Of a stretch of DNA of 64,000 bases, positions 24,345-39,609 are shown piece by piece. Every line of letters starts with the position of its first letter. Within the stretch, counting starts at the first letter, position 1. The position numbers were made by a program, and so were the translations under genes. The notes beneath the pieces were generated by a model. It did not search any database. It saw only the letters and a list, made by a program, of their open reading frames with translations, and was not told the DNA's origin. The DNA is taken from NCBI RefSeq assembly GCF_038396675.1, contig NC_088932.1, forward strand, positions 23,994,501-24,058,500, in the 5' to 3' direction. This DNA comes from Hydra vulgaris (taxonomy: Eukaryota > Cnidaria > Hydrozoa > Anthoathecata > Hydridae).

Positions 24345-25335
24345 TTATTCCTGTGGGAATCTAACAAAATTTCGAGCTTTTGCTTTAATGGTACCCATAA
24401 GCTTGCGCACAGAATAAGAATCAAAACTATTTGATGCTTTTTTAAATGATATTTTAATATCTTTAATGTTTTTGCAAAGCTTTTTTGTTTTTTTCATTTC
24501 TCTTTTAATAATAGCCCAGTACTTTTCAATAACTCTCAATTCTGGCCAGTTCGGAGGATTTTCTGTTTTAGGCACAAATTTCACATTATTCTTTTTATAC
24601 CATTCCATAGCTAGTTTACAATGATGAATTGAAGCTAAATTAGGCCAGAATGTTTTGTAAACATTCTTTAACTAATATTTGACCAGAAAGTGTGGACTGA
24701 GAAATATAAGATGCTGATTTTTTGCCACAACCGCAAATAGCTTGCCAAATCAAAGCTTTTTTAGCAAACTTGTCATGTTTTCTGTATTTAAATTTCTTAT
24801 CTGCTTTTCCTCTATATTTGGCGATATAATAAACAGCACCAGGAATTTGTTGATGATGGTATTTGATATAAGTTTCATCATCTTCAATAATTCAGAAATT
24901 TTTAGAAATAAAATTGTCATACAACTTTCTGCCGTGGGTTCTTGCACTTTTTTGTTAAGTTTCAGAACAGTTGGGCACTTTTTGTGCTTTGGAAGAATGA
25001 AAACCATGTTTGTTTCTAACTTTTTCAACAAAACCATGAGAAAATCCATATATTTTTGGGCATTCCCTTAGTGAAAGGTTTGGGTTATTCTTAAAACTGT
25101 TAACCAATTTTCTAACTAGTTTTATATCTTTAAAACCTTCCTTTCTTCCATGACCAGATTTGCGTTTAATTGGTTTTGTTTGAGAAAAACGTTGAATAAC
25201 ACGACTAACAGTGTATGGATGTATTTGCAACGATTTTGCTATCGAATTGTAGCTGCTATTAGGATTTTGTAAATATTTGTGCATAATTTTTTCTCTTACG
25301 TCTTCTTCTTTTATCATTTTTAAAACAAATTTCAA
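24345..25335 (-). pseudogene. Tc1/mariner-type transposase relic, DD37E spacing
   Basis: Reading leftwards from ATG at 25335: a helix-turn-helix region (SYNSIAKSLQIHPYTVSRVI, then RKSGHGRKEG), QKSARTHGRKLYDNF, the first catalytic Asp region EDDETYIKYHHQQIPGA, a KALIWQAICGCGKKS block, then FWPNLASIHHCKLAMEWY and PPNWPELRVIEKYWA with the final Glu. Spacing from the FWPN position to that Glu is 37 residues, as in maT/DD37E-like members. Asp has become Asn in FWPN. There are stops near 24955 and 24895 and a one-base shift near 24665. The inverted termini were not located. Confidence 0.85.
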
Positions 25336-25580
25336 ATTAAATCTAAAAAACTAATATATTTTTTTGAAACCACAAATTTACATAAAGGCAAACATTGTCT
25401 ATAGGAATAATAATAATCATTAAGGAATAATAATTTGGTATCTGAATCGGAAACTAAAATAAATTTATGAACGTTGTATTTAATGTTTTCAGAAATCCAA
25501 ATGGTGACAAAGGAATCATAACTATTAAAATTTGTAACAACAAGATCTTCAAGATCTTCTTTCACATAATAATTTAGCAT
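25332..25580 (-). CDS. Unrecognised 82-codon open frame
   Basis: MLNYYVKEDLEDLVV to KKYISFLDLI, ending four bases into the Tc1-type relic's start region. No motif is recognised. It might be non-coding DNA or an exon; nothing in its surroundings decides. Confidence 0.2.
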   Translation of the reverse strand: MLNYYVKEDLEDLVVTNFNSYDSFVTIWISENIKYNVHKFILVSDSDTKLLFLNDYYYSYRQCLPLCKFVVSKKYISFLDLI

Positions 25581-25724
25581 TATTAATTGTTTTTTTTTTT
25601 TAATTATTATTAAAAATATTAAATATTAAATTGCTTCAATTAATGTTTTTAAAGTTTAAAAAAAAAAAAAAAATGGATTTTAAACTTATAAATGACGGTT
25701 ACATGTCATTTAATAAACGGTTGA

Positions 25725-28560
25725 ATGTCAACAGCCCTAATGACTCAGCTACTCATTTTATTCTCCTAATGGGGGTACAGCTCTAAACCTCAGTTTTATG
25801 GTACTGAGGCCTGCTGGTAGTCAGATTTGCTGAACTTTGTGGTAGCTCTCAGAGAGACTGATTCCATCAACAGCTGTAAAGTATGGATGGTGCCCCTGTT
25901 TGTACTTTTGGTGTGCATTTTCAAGGTCGCATTTGTAGCTCTTTGTTAGGGCTTAGGGTTTGTTAATAGCAATGAGGCAATTGGTTGAAATATTAGATAG
26001 TGTACTGAGTACTATCTGTGCTTTGTGTCAAGATCTTTAACAAATCGAAAATTGACTAAAGCATTAAAAACTAAAAAACACAAAAAAACTTTTGTCATGA
26101 CCAAGTTCTCTAAATCTATCATTCACTAATATTCATGGACTTAGAAGTAACTTTTCTTCTGTTGAGTCTTGTCTCTTGCAAAGTTTACCAGACCTACTTG
26201 CTCTTTGTGAGACTAATTTGAGTTCAGCTCTCTCATCTTCTGATCTTAGTGTTAATGGTTCAGCCTAATCTTGTGATTTTAGTGTTGTAATCTTAGTGTT
26301 GTAATCTTAGTGTTAATCTTCCTTTAATTCATAAAGACTGAATTATCACAAGCTTAGCCTGGGCATTTACATTAGTAAGAACTCACCCATTTGTCAGGAA
26401 ACTAAGTTTGAATCCATAGACTACTTTTATATGCTTTCATTTAACAACACATCACTCTATCAACTTTCTCTTTGTTCTATATCGCTCTCCTTTATCTCAA
26501 GACTACTTTTCTATGTTATTTATAATCAAATTGATCAAGCTCTCACACTCTTTATCCTTCAGCCAATATCGTTGTTGTTGGTGAACTTAATACTCATCAC
26601 ACTGAATGACTTCACTCTAGTGTCAGTGACTTTGCAGGCATTAAGGTTTACAACTTTTGTCTTTCTCAACTCTAACACAAATAGTCAACTTTCCAACTGG
26701 TTTTCCAGATAATCTGAATCATTCACCTTCTTTACTGAACTTATATCTTGTTCTGATCCTAGTCAGTGCTCAGTTTCTCCACGTTTATCCTTAGGCACTT
26801 CTGATCACGGTTTGATCTCTCTAAAACTATTATCTCATTCTTCTTTATCATCTTATGATAATATATTCCCCCTATCATCATACTTTTTACAACTAACTTA
26901 AAGCTGACTGAAACTTTTTCCATGATTATCTTCATGATGGCCCTGGAGTAGAAATCTTTCACCTTCCTGCTGATAAATGAGCTTCTTATGCAACTTCTTG
27001 AACTCAGGCTGGCATGGAATCTTTTATTCCTTTTCAACGATTTCAAGTAAAGCTTCACTCTTCAGTATGATTTCCTCTGATAGTGCTATTGCAATTTCCA
27101 ATCATAACCATTACTTCCATAACTATTACCAAAACAATTCTCCAGAAAACAGACGTCTGTTTACTATTGCTAGAAGCCATTGTAGAAAAGGTTTTGTCAA
27201 ACACCATAGCCTGCTATTCTCAGGTCACAAAATCTTGTATTTAATCTCAAAAACTAGACTTCTGAGGTTTTGGAGAATCTATAACAGTGTCTATAATAAA
27301 GACAAATCTGTTATTCTACCCTCTTACATGGTTTAGATTTTGTTACCTCACCTAAAAACAAAGGTAAATTCTTTTCTAAGAATTTTTCATGAATCTCATC
27401 TCTTGATTCCACTTATCACATACTACCTGATATAGCTGGCAAACAGGTTGATCCATTGCTTGATATTTCTTAGGGTCTAAAGAATTCTTCCTTACCAATA
27501 GTAGAATAAATGTTGTTCTCGATGGACAGCACTCTTCTTCATTTCCTGTAACTTCAGGGGTTCCTCAAGTTTCTATTCTTGGCCCTATACTTTTTTTAAT
27601 TTACATTACCATCTCCTAGAAATTCTCACATCTAAGGTGACATTGTTTGCTGATGATACTAAATACAAGACATAAATACAAGACATAAATAAATGATGAT
27701 ACAAGACATAAATAATGATACAAGACATAACTACATGATACAAGACATAAATAAATGATGATACAAGACATAAATAAATGATGATACAAGACATAAATAA
27801 ATTTATTTATGTCTTGAGAAGAAGCCAATTTCAAAAGAAGCCATTCTCTGATTGCTTGGAGAGAGCGTTTAAGTTTGAAAAGGATCTCATTTCTGCTATA
27901 GCATGGGGTTTTCAGTGGCTGGTGAACTTCAACTCAGATAAAACTCAGATTTTTTCAGCTAACCATTATCACAATAATCTAGATCTTTCTATATTTATAA
28001 ACAGTAATGTACTTGGTGAGTAATCTACCCTTTTCTTCTAGGATGGTCTTTTTTGTCTTCTTCATTTTACTTCTGATTTTTCTTGAAAACTGTATATCAA
28101 ATCCATTGCAAAAATAGCATCTGCTAAGGTTACTCTTTGATCCGTCCTTAATTGGAACACTGTTGCCATATCTGGAGCAGATCTTTGAATAATGCCTTTT
28201 CTCTTTTAGACAAGGTACAAAAACGCATTGCAAACATAGTTGGACCTGTTCTTGCAGTCAATCTTTAATTATTGTCACATCGTCACAATATTGCTTTTCA
28301 TTTTTTTTATAATACATAAATACTATAATGGGTGCTGCTCTAAAGTGCTATCTACTAAAATTCAATCTCCTGTTACTCATCATTTAATCATGTCTCATCT
28401 GTTTACTATAACTGTGCTCTTAAAAATTTTTATTTATCTAATTTTATTCCCTCAAACATCAGTTTTTTGCAATTTGTTGCCTAAATCTTGTTTTCCTGAT
28501 TCATATATATTGTAATTTTTCACGGCGTCTGTTAATCGTTAAAGTTCCTTATGAACATCT
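25725..28560 (+). mobile_element. LINE family A, copy 2, heavily eroded
   Basis: It follows copy 1 block by block: leader (GGGGGTACAGCTCTAAA, CTCTCAGAGAGACTGATTCC), endonuclease (NIHGLRSNFSS, LLALCETNL, YRSPLSQD, SDHGLISL), SPENRRLF, then an abrupt jump near 27475-27505 from the QVDPLLDI block to VVLDGQHSSS, dropping about 600 bp of reverse transcriptase. The PQVSILGPILF and LFADDT region survives near 27560-27655, followed by a minisatellite and the C-terminal region to about 28560. Every domain carries stops and shifts; it is older than copy 1. Confidence 0.85.
27657..27800 (+). repeat. Minisatellite inserted in LINE copy 2
   Basis: Repeated ATACAAGACATAAATAAATG units with length variants, located immediately after the FADDT codons. 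Near 27790 the last unit is mirrored (ACATAAATAAATTTATTTATGT), forming a palindrome at the right edge. Confidence 0.92.
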
Positions 28561-28714
28561 TCTTGTGAAACTAAAGAGAAATTTCTGTAAAAATCAGACA
28601 ACATTGAAAAAAAAAAAAAAAACTAAATGTCAACAAGTTTGCTGTATTTTATGTATTCGCTTTATATAACAGATGAAATGATAAATACATAAAATTTTAA
28701 TCTAAACAGTTGTT

Positions 28715-29155
28715 TGTCCATGGTGGTACTTTGAAAATTGGACTAATTTTAGTCAAATTTTAATTGCTTATTTTGCATCATGACAAATTAAGAAGCTTTA
28801 ACTGGAGCATAGCATATTGTATACTAGTATAATCACAAAGATAAAACTTTTTGGTGTCTTCTGGAACTTAAACATCTTAGGTTTAAACATTGTTTTATTT
28901 CAAATATAGTTGTTCAATTTAGTGATTATTTAAAAATAAACAAATCCATGTTAGGCTATGATTTCTAGACAACAATCTACTTTTAATTTGTTTCTTCTAA
29001 TAAAACTTTTATCTGGATAGCTGTTATAAACAAATTAACAAGAGTTATTAAAATAAATAATATTCCAGTTATAGCTTCTTAAAGTATGACATAATGTGAA
29101 AATAAGCAAATAGACTAAAATTCATCTGATTTTCAAAGTACCGCAATGCACCAAC
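28715..29155. mobile_element. MITE with about 100-bp inverted ends
   Basis: The left end GTGGTACTTTGAAAATTGGA and the reverse-complemented right end GCGGTACTTTGAAAATCAGA continue as imperfect inverted copies for about 100 bp (shared blocks AATTTTAGTC, TTGCTTATTTT, AAGAAGCT, TAACTGGA). The interior is non-coding. Target duplication is unclear, so the superfamily is not assigned. Confidence 0.7.
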
Positions 29156-30259
29156 TTTAAATATTAGGACCAAAATATTTTGTATTTATCATTGTAAATA
29201 AGTTGAATAAATGAAGAACTTCAGTTTCTTTCTTTTTTGTTTAAAAAAAAATGGAACTCAAGCAACTTCAATTTAAAATTTTAAATATTGTCTGGAATTA
29301 TTTTTTATTATTATATTTTTTGAATTTATATTATTATATTATTTGAATAGTGATGCAGGGTTTGAAAAAGTTATCAGATACTAGCACCCCTCTCTGCCTG
29401 TTCAAAGAGAGCAACCAACCATTTATTACTTTATCCAACAAAATAATTGATAATTGGTTGCCTATCTCTGATAGGTCAGTATATGGGTTGGAGGTGGGCT
29501 CTGGTGTTGAAATCTATTTTAAGCCTGATATACGATTTCCATAAAAAAATATATATACCTGGTATACAAAAACTTTTACCAAAAATATACAAACTTTTTA
29601 TTAGATTTTTATTTTTATAAGTTTAGCTTTGACCTTTAATACCAACTTCTTTTTTTTACTTTTTACAAGTTGGTAAATATAATAGCAAACAGCTTGATTG
29701 CTTTCTCATAATAAAACAACGATTTTAAATACACTATGTTGTTTTTAAAAAGAAGAAATTTAAACTAACCTAAAATATGGGTACAAAAATGAAATTTCAA
29801 CAGATATTGTTAACTTTTATTTCAAATATAAAATAAAATAATAAAAAAAATATTCTTAAATAATTTCTTAACTTGCTCTTGTATATAGTTTTTAAATTTT
29901 CAAAAACAGTTTTAAACAAAATCTTTTTTGAAAAAAAATAATTTAGATTATTAAAATTATTAAAAACTAAACAAATAAAAATTTAAAATAATTATTAATA
30001 CATTGCGCTTCTCATGATCACTATTAGTGGATACCAGCTGCAATATTGCATAAAGGACAAACAGAGAGATATAGATCTTTTTATCCATTTTTTACACAAA
30101 CCTAATTTAAAAAAAACTTTTAAACTTTAAGTATAACATAATTCATACAATATTTGGTAACCCTATTGTACTATATTGTAGGAACACTCAATATAAAAGA
30201 TTACATATAGTATATAAAATTATTAGTTTATATATAGTATATAAATTATTGGTTTATAT
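29156..30259. other. AT-rich DNA without recognisable features
   Basis: No gene or repeat boundary is recognised. A 64-codon open frame at 29350 shows no motif and is not called. Confidence 0.5.
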
Positions 30260-31343
30260 TAGTGATGTACGGATTAATCAGCATCAGTATCGGCATTGGC
30301 TTAATCGACCACTTTTTGCACAATCTGTATCGGTATCGGCCTCATTTTCCGATTTTCCAACCGATGGCATTTTATTATTTTCATCCTGCATTATGATAAT
30401 AATTAAATAATAAATAAAATAAACTTTATGCATTACTTAGAATTTTTTCAATAAGTTTTTATTTTGACTTTGTTTATAGGCAATATTATTTATTCTTAAG
30501 ATGATGTTTATAAGCTTTAATTTAACAGCTGAATGTACTTATACTTTTACTACCATTGTGTTGTTTTTAGAATAATTTTATTTGGTATTGTTCTATTGTT
30601 ATACTTAAAAGTAACTTATTTAAGCATTGTTATCTATATGTGTTCAAGTATAAGCTACTATATTTCTATATTTTTATTTGTTATTTATGTTTTATTTCAA
30701 TTCACCTTCCCAAGGCCACTGCGATCGAGGAGGCTACTTTAGATTTGGTTACAACCCTCTCAACTTTATAACTCTGAAACACAAATTTTGACAATAAAGG
30801 CCACTGCATCGAGAAACCAGTTTAGCGTGGTACTACCAGGGATATGGTAGGGATAGAACATCATAAAATAAAATAATTATAAAAACAACTTAATTATCTA
30901 AAAGTAGTTTAGTTACCTAAACAACACATAATTGTTGTTTAGATATCTAAATTCCTATTAAATTAATAAAGAATTCTAAGTAAACTGCTTATGATAGTAC
31001 CATTTTCTTTATAAAAATCAAATGAAAAGGGTTCCTTGAAAATTGTGTTTATTTTTTGCAAGTTTACTTTTCATAGTAAAAAAAAAACAAAAAATGTATA
31101 TTTTTTAACTGAGTTTTTCATATATCTTTTAAAATAATGGTTTGACTCTAATTTGAGTCCAAGTATTTGTTTACCAGTACTGATTCCATTAAAAAAATTA
31201 CACGATTTAAAGTTGTATTGTTTTATATTTTCAAAATTTTAATAGTTAGTTAATTCATCGGTATCGGCATCGATATCGGCCTTTTCCTATCCATCGGCAT
31301 CAGTATCGCCATCGGCCAAAAAAGTGCTATCAGTACATCACTA
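30260..31343. mobile_element. Non-autonomous hAT element, 1084 bp, with 8-bp target duplication
   Basis: The termini read TAGTGATGTACGGATT on the left and TAGTGATGTACTGATAG as the reverse complement on the right, followed on both sides by repeats of ATCGGTATCGGC type. It is flanked by an exact 8-bp duplication GTTTATAT at 30252-30259 and 31344-31351, standard for hAT. No transposase is encoded. The interspersed repeat at 30700-30850 sits inside it. Confidence 0.93.
30700..30850 (+). repeat. Interspersed repeat shared with 22240-22455
   Basis: Blocks TTCACCTTCCCAA, GAGGAGGCTACTT, ACCCTCTCAACTTTATAAC and GCGTGGTACTACCAGG recur in inverted orientation in the GLMP intron. It is nested within the non-autonomous hAT. 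Confidence 0.7.
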
Positions 31344-31369
31344 GTTTATATATAGTATATAATATTAAT

Positions 31370-31745
<376 letters not shown>

Positions 31746-32500
31746 TTAACAATAATAACTAAACTTTTGTTGCAGAAACAAAAATTTATGCAATTATTAT
31801 CAACTCATAACAAAATATATATTAATAGCATATATAATAGTAATAATAGCCTTTTAATGTATGAACTTTGTATTTAAAAAATAAGAACAAAATATTAAAT
31901 TTCTTCATAAAATGCTTCAATAAATATAGGTTTTTTGCAAAAAATCAATTATCCTATATAATAACATGGAATTACTAATTCAAGTATGTATTCTATACGT
32001 GTAAATACTAATTCATGAGCAAAATAATAAAATTCTTCATAAAAAGCTTCAATAAATAAAGTTTTATATAGTAATTATATAATTATATTAATACTATATA
32101 ATTACATGTAATTATATAGGATGTTTGATTTTTGCAACAAAAAAATATATATATATATTTGATGAAGCTTTTTATGAAAAAGTTTAATACTTTGTTCATA
32201 TTTTTAACATGAATTATTTACAATTAGTAATGAACTATTATTTATATGTATTAAATACATACTTGAATTAGTAATTACTAAAAATCAAACATCCTATATA
32301 ATTACATGTAATTATATAGGATGTTTAATGGATGTTTATTGAAGCTTTTTACGAAGAAATTTAATATTTTGTTCTTATTTTTAAAATGGATTAGTACAAT
32401 TAGTAATTGTTGTATACAAAAAATATTGTTGTACTCAATTATTGATTTATTAAAAGCTACTTTGTTACAAAGTAACTTTTAACAGATCAATAATTATATT
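31746..32500. repeat. Palindrome-rich AT-rich region
   Basis: Several inverted copies of a block containing CATCCTATATAATTACATG and the phrase CTTCATAAAAAGCTTCAATA are scattered in both orientations here, suggesting a rearranged fold-back element. The clearest unit is the perfect palindrome at 32287-32326. Confidence 0.55.
32287..32326. repeat. Perfect 40-bp palindrome without loop
   Basis: The left half AAACATCCTATATAATTACA is followed directly by its exact reverse complement. A second, slightly shorter version occurs near 32090-32130. Confidence 0.93.
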
Positions 32501-33060
32501 TGCATATTATATTAATTACATGTAACTGAAAAATTTGCTTGAACATTCGCAAAGTAAAAATACAAACTACTGCAAATGTTAAAAAGAAATATATTTTTAT
32601 GTGATTTCATCAAGAAATATAACTTCATGTGAATTCTATCAATCAAATACTGGTAAAGTATCTGGACTGCTAACTGCCGTCATTCTCACTGATTTATTTA
32701 ATTTTTGATTTTTAAGCCTATTTTATATCCAGATTTATAAGCCTAATTTAATAAGAAAAATATCACTGGAAAATTGCCGAAGTTTTAGAAATACGGCATT
32801 TTTCAGGTCCTTGTTCTTAACCAATTTGAATCAGAATTCTGAGTAAATAGTCATTAGTAATATCAAGTCTAAGACAATTTAAATTAAAATAACAATTAGT
32901 TAATTATAAACTTTATAAAATTATAAAAAATAAAATTGAAATAAATCAACTGTAAACCTCACGTATCAAGATGAAAAAACGATCTATAGAGGATCCAAAA
33001 GTTTTTTATCAACCCAACAATTGTTTTATCTGCATAAAAAGAAAAAGCAATATGAAATAA

Positions 33061-35452
<2,392 letters not shown>

Positions 35453-35479
35453 TATAATATATAATGGTTAGATGTTGTT

Positions 35480-36780
35480 TTATATATATTAAACGATAAG
35501 TATTATTTGTTAAGTGAATAGTATTACACGCTAAAAGAACAGCACTATTCGTTACACGAAGTTAAAGTAAGTAATAATATAAAGTAATATTTGTTTAACA
35601 AATAATAATAGTATTTTTTTTTCAATTAGTAATAAATTTTTTTTTCAATCATGCAACTAGATACTTAAAAACTTGTCAACGAAATCTTCAGAACCAGCTT
35701 AAAAGTTAAAAAATAAGTTGTTTGACACAATTTTTAAATTCTGCTTTGAATATATAAATATTACATAATGTATAGCAAAATTCTAAAAGTGATACTAAAA
35801 AAATTGATACATGAAAAACAATAATAGCAGTCTAATCATAAAATAATAGTTAATAATAAAATGTAAAAGTAAAAATAAAATGCGAATAAAAATAATTGTA
35901 ATAGTTATAAGAGATTGACGTCACTTATATAAAAATATGATCAAATGAGAGACACCAAAACTTTATTAATAATAAAATGATATGAAAAAAACAACAAAAA
36001 ACTAATAAGTATCTCTTTCATAATTTATTTGTTTATACTGCTTATTGTATTATTTTGTATTATCTGATTTTTACGTTTAGAGGCCATTCCATAAAGTACA
36101 TAAAATAAACTATTATTTTAGGACCCTTTCCCCCTCCTTGTGCGCACCTGATGCTTTCAACAATTTCCAACCCACCCCCTCACCTCACATTACTTCCCCA
36201 CCCCACCTGACCCCCATGCATACATACGCATTTTTTATTACAAAATCAACCCATCTCCAACGCATAAATTTTTCAAAACATTATAAAAGAAAATTTATAA
36301 AGTAAGTTTGACATTTCTCAGTTACTTAACATAATATTGATTTTTAATACTCGTGTTATTAAAAATAAATCAATTGTTTGAAGAAATATAGAATGAGAGA
36401 TTGTCAAATTGGGTATTTTTTAAAAACCCCTCCCCTTCCTTGTATGCGTTCGTACGCTTTTCTACCTCCCTTATACCTACATACTTTATGGAAGATCTCT
36501 TAGCGCTACTAATTTTACCGGCGTTCTTGCAAACTCCTTCATTTTGTTAAACGATTAGTACTCTTCTTTAAGCAAATAATATTATTCGTTAAACGAATAT
36601 TCGTTAATATTCATTGAACAAACAATATTATTTGTTAAACGAATCATATTATTTGTTTAACAAATTTTACTGTTCGTTAAGGAAATAGTTTTATTCGTTA
36701 AGCGAATAATACTATTCGTTAAACATCGGTTACGAAGTTTAACGAACGTTCGTTATTCGACTTTTAAAGGCGAGGTTAAA
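35480..36780. repeat. Clustered ATTCGTTAAACGAAT-type palindromic motifs
   Basis: Two clusters (35490-35620 and 36545-36770) contain at least a dozen copies or half-copies of ATTCGTT / AACGAAT and TTTGTTTAACAAAT, often joined as palindromes with AATAATACT-type spacers. They bracket the MITE at 36085-36502. They may be sub-terminal repeats of one element. Confidence 0.65.
36085..36502. mobile_element. MITE with CCATAAAGTA inverted ends, about 418 bp
   Basis: The left end AGAGGCCATTCCATAAAGTA and the reverse-complemented right end AGAGATCTTCCATAAAGTAT pair up; inside are C-rich stretches on both sides (CCCCCTCCTTGTGCGC and CCCCTTCCTTGTATGC). TTA occurs at both edges, compatible with a 3-bp target duplication of the Harbinger kind, but this is weak. 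Confidence 0.6.
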
Positions 36781-36869
36781 CGAACTTCTCCGGTGCTTAT
36801 AAAAAACCTACTTTGCCGTAGAAACAAAAAAGTCGAATTGATTTCCGTGGAGATTTTAATCGAAATCAA

Positions 36870-37125
36870 ATAGAAAGCATTCAAATCGTGTTAATAAGTT
36901 GAGCAACATCGGCCACACTAGAGCGCTCTTTTTCAATGGAGAGGAGGGTCTAAACGTGACTCAGATCAACAATAGCTCAAATAAGATATAAATCCTTGTC
37001 AGTGTTAAATACACACATTGTTATTGTTGATTGTCAATCTTTAGTAGAAGTAGCCAAACGATTTATTGCTGCAAAAGAGAAGCGCAGGGGTGAGTTTGGA
37101 ACATTTACTTTAAAAGACCTTAATT
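36870..37125 (+). pseudogene. hAT dimerisation-domain relic
   Basis: From 36904 the frame reads ATSATLERSFSMERRV, stop, T, stop, LRSTIAQIRYKSLSVLNTHI, the C-terminal dimerisation block of hAT transposases of the zf-TTF/ZMYM kind, followed by a basic AAKEKRR end. Only this C-terminal piece is visible; the upstream part was lost or lies beyond recognition. Confidence 0.75.
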
Positions 37126-37259
37126 AGTTTTTTTTATCACATTTTTGCAATTTTTTCAGTATTTGAAGAAAATTTCCTAACAAAATTATTACTTTCTAAA
37201 TTGGGGCAACAAAAGTTTTTTCGAAACCCCAAAAACATTTGAATTCAAGATAAATATTT

Positions 37260-38180
37260 CATTTCAGACCTCTCAGTTTTAATGCACGCCATAGCCCATG
37301 AGACTTATATTAATACTTTCTGTATTTTCTAAACTCTTTGAACGAGTAAAAGACTCTACTACTTCATTAAAAACAATTTTTTTACCCAAATCAACTTGGT
37401 TTTAAAAAAATATTTCGACTGAGCATGCAATCATTGAAATAGTAAACCAAATAACATATGGTTTTGAAAAAAATAAAATAAAAAAAATAATTTATTTTAA
37501 GAGTAATTCTTGATTTATCAAAAGCATTTTATTCAGTGGATCATTGCATCCTATTAAATAAACTAAGACATTAAAGGATAATTAATAAAATTAATTGTTG
37601 GATTGAATCTTAAAAACAGTAATAAATATGCGCGTAATGTCCAATCTAAAGTAATAAATATCATAGGTGAGTCCCACAAAGATCAATTCTCGGTCCTCTC
37701 TTGTTTTTAATTTATATAAATGACATTTGTAATGCATCTTTAAAACTGAATTAAGTTGTGTTTTCAAATGACACTAACTTATTTATTGATAACAATGATA
37801 TCAAAAAACTATATACGAATACGAATATTGAACTAAAAAAAGGAAACAATTGGTTTAGAGCTAATAAACTCATGCTCAATGCAGATAAAACAAACTATAT
37901 ACAATTTCATAAAAAAACACAAGCAGAAAATCTTCCTCTCAAGTTGCCGGCCCTATTCCTAAATGATAAACTAATTAAAAAGCAAACCAATAAAAATTTT
38001 TTGGAAATATTGTCGATGAAATGTTGTCTTGGCTTACACAAATAACATACATCTAGTCAAAAAAAAACCAAAACCATAGGTTTGATGTATCAAATCCGCT
38101 CTTACATCAATACACAAAGTCTTAAATTAATCTTCTTAGAACTAATTCATAGCTTCATTTGCTTAGGGTTATCCATTCTA
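37260..38180 (+). mobile_element. LINE reverse-transcriptase relic, same family as 60755-64000
   Basis: Frames alternate, but STEHAIIEIVNQI near 37420, VILDLSKAFYSVDH near 37505, then NDTNLFIDNNDIKKLYTN (37767-37820, replacing FADDSNLF) and ELKKGNNWFRANKLMLNADK (37830-37890) follow the reverse transcriptase of the minus-strand LINE at the right end of the window. Catalytic FADD has become FSND. Confidence 0.8.
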
Positions 38181-38960
38181 TTTAGATAATGAATTCTTAC
38201 ACAAACATGGTTTTACAAGCCTTGTAGTTTGACTAATTTGTTTTTCGTGAATTAGCACACTTTATATTAACATATGTGAGATGACTATGAATCAAACTAA
38301 AGTAAATTTTTTCTTGATCAAAAATCAAGCAATATTTGAGATTTATATAAAATACCTATTGCAGATGATATTTTTTATTAATTGTATACAATATGATTAC
38401 TCTATGATAAATTTTATTTTGAGTTACTTTACTAAATAAAAGTTTATAATTATAAAACTATCGACTACCAAAGACTTTGATAGTCTATAACTTTTTAAAG
38501 TTATTTGTCGACCTGAGGCTTTAGCCATTATGAAGTATCAAAAGTTGTGCTTATCGACTATAACTCCTATTTGAGTTTAATTTAAAGCCAAACAATCTTA
38601 ATTTATTATAAATATCTTTGTTTTTAGGTACTATACTAGATTAAGATTTATAATAGTTAAAAAAAATTAGGGGATACTTGCGGCTTTTATTATTATTTTA
38701 TCAATTTTTACGTACTTCTAAAGCATGATATTTAGACAGGCTATCATTTTTAGTTTTAAATTGCCAATAAGCAATAATCAGGTAAAATATCCATTGAAAA
38801 GTATATAGTTCCTTCTATTTTCAAGTTTAAAAATACATCCCTTAACCTTAATACATTAAATTACCGACATTTTTTTTACCATTGTTTAAGTATTGAAAAT
38901 ATTATTACTCGAAATTTGAGTACTATTTACTTCCTTTTCCCTCTTGTAACGAATTTTGGA
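38181..38960. other. AT-rich DNA without recognisable features
   Basis: I see no coding signal or clear repeats. Confidence 0.5.
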
Positions 38961-39317
38961 AAAAGTGTGAAAGATTAAGTGGCTATTCCACTTTTTTATG
39001 CACATTTAGCAGTTTGTGATGTCATAAGACAGCATTAGCAATGCAAAACAATTCAAAAGATCCGGAGAACTGTCCGAATGTTTTGTAAATCACCACTCAA
39101 AAATGAAATTTTACAAAAATACGTGAAAACTTAATACAATAAAGAACTCAAGTTAATGCTGGATGTAAAGACAAGGTGGAATATTCTTCTTGCAATGTTG
39201 GACCAATTTATTACATTAAAGGTATGTAAATTAAAACCATTTATGGATTTCAAACACAATTATATTAACAATATTTTGGAGGAGGAATATTTGTTGGTGC
39301 AAACTGTAGTAACGGCG
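38961..39317 (+). pseudogene. ZBED-type hAT relic, left part (split by Transib)
   Basis: Around 39140-39215 it encodes LKLMLDVKTRWNILLAML, the TRWN block of BED-finger hAT transposases, preceded by IRRTVRMFCKSPLKNEILQ. It continues (ILEEEYLLVQTVV) up to the Transib target site at 39313-39317 and resumes on the far side at 42814. Confidence 0.8.
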
Positions 39318-39609
39318 CACAGTGAATAGTTTCATACAATCTAGCTGGAAAAAAATATTTTGCTCACGAATTCCATTGTTCTAGTCTTGAAAGGTTGAAA
39401 TAAATAATATTTTGTTGTTTTATTGAAAAATTACCTTGGTTTTAATAACTTAAAAGTTTTTTAAGGAGGATAGGGGGAAAACCTCTTGCCTACAATCCCC
39501 CCATCCTCCCTCGTTGCAACAACCACTGTTATAATAAAAAAATGAAGTAAAAAAGAAAAAACATGTTCATGAAACAAGGATACATAATATTAAACAATAA
39601 ATTTTATAT

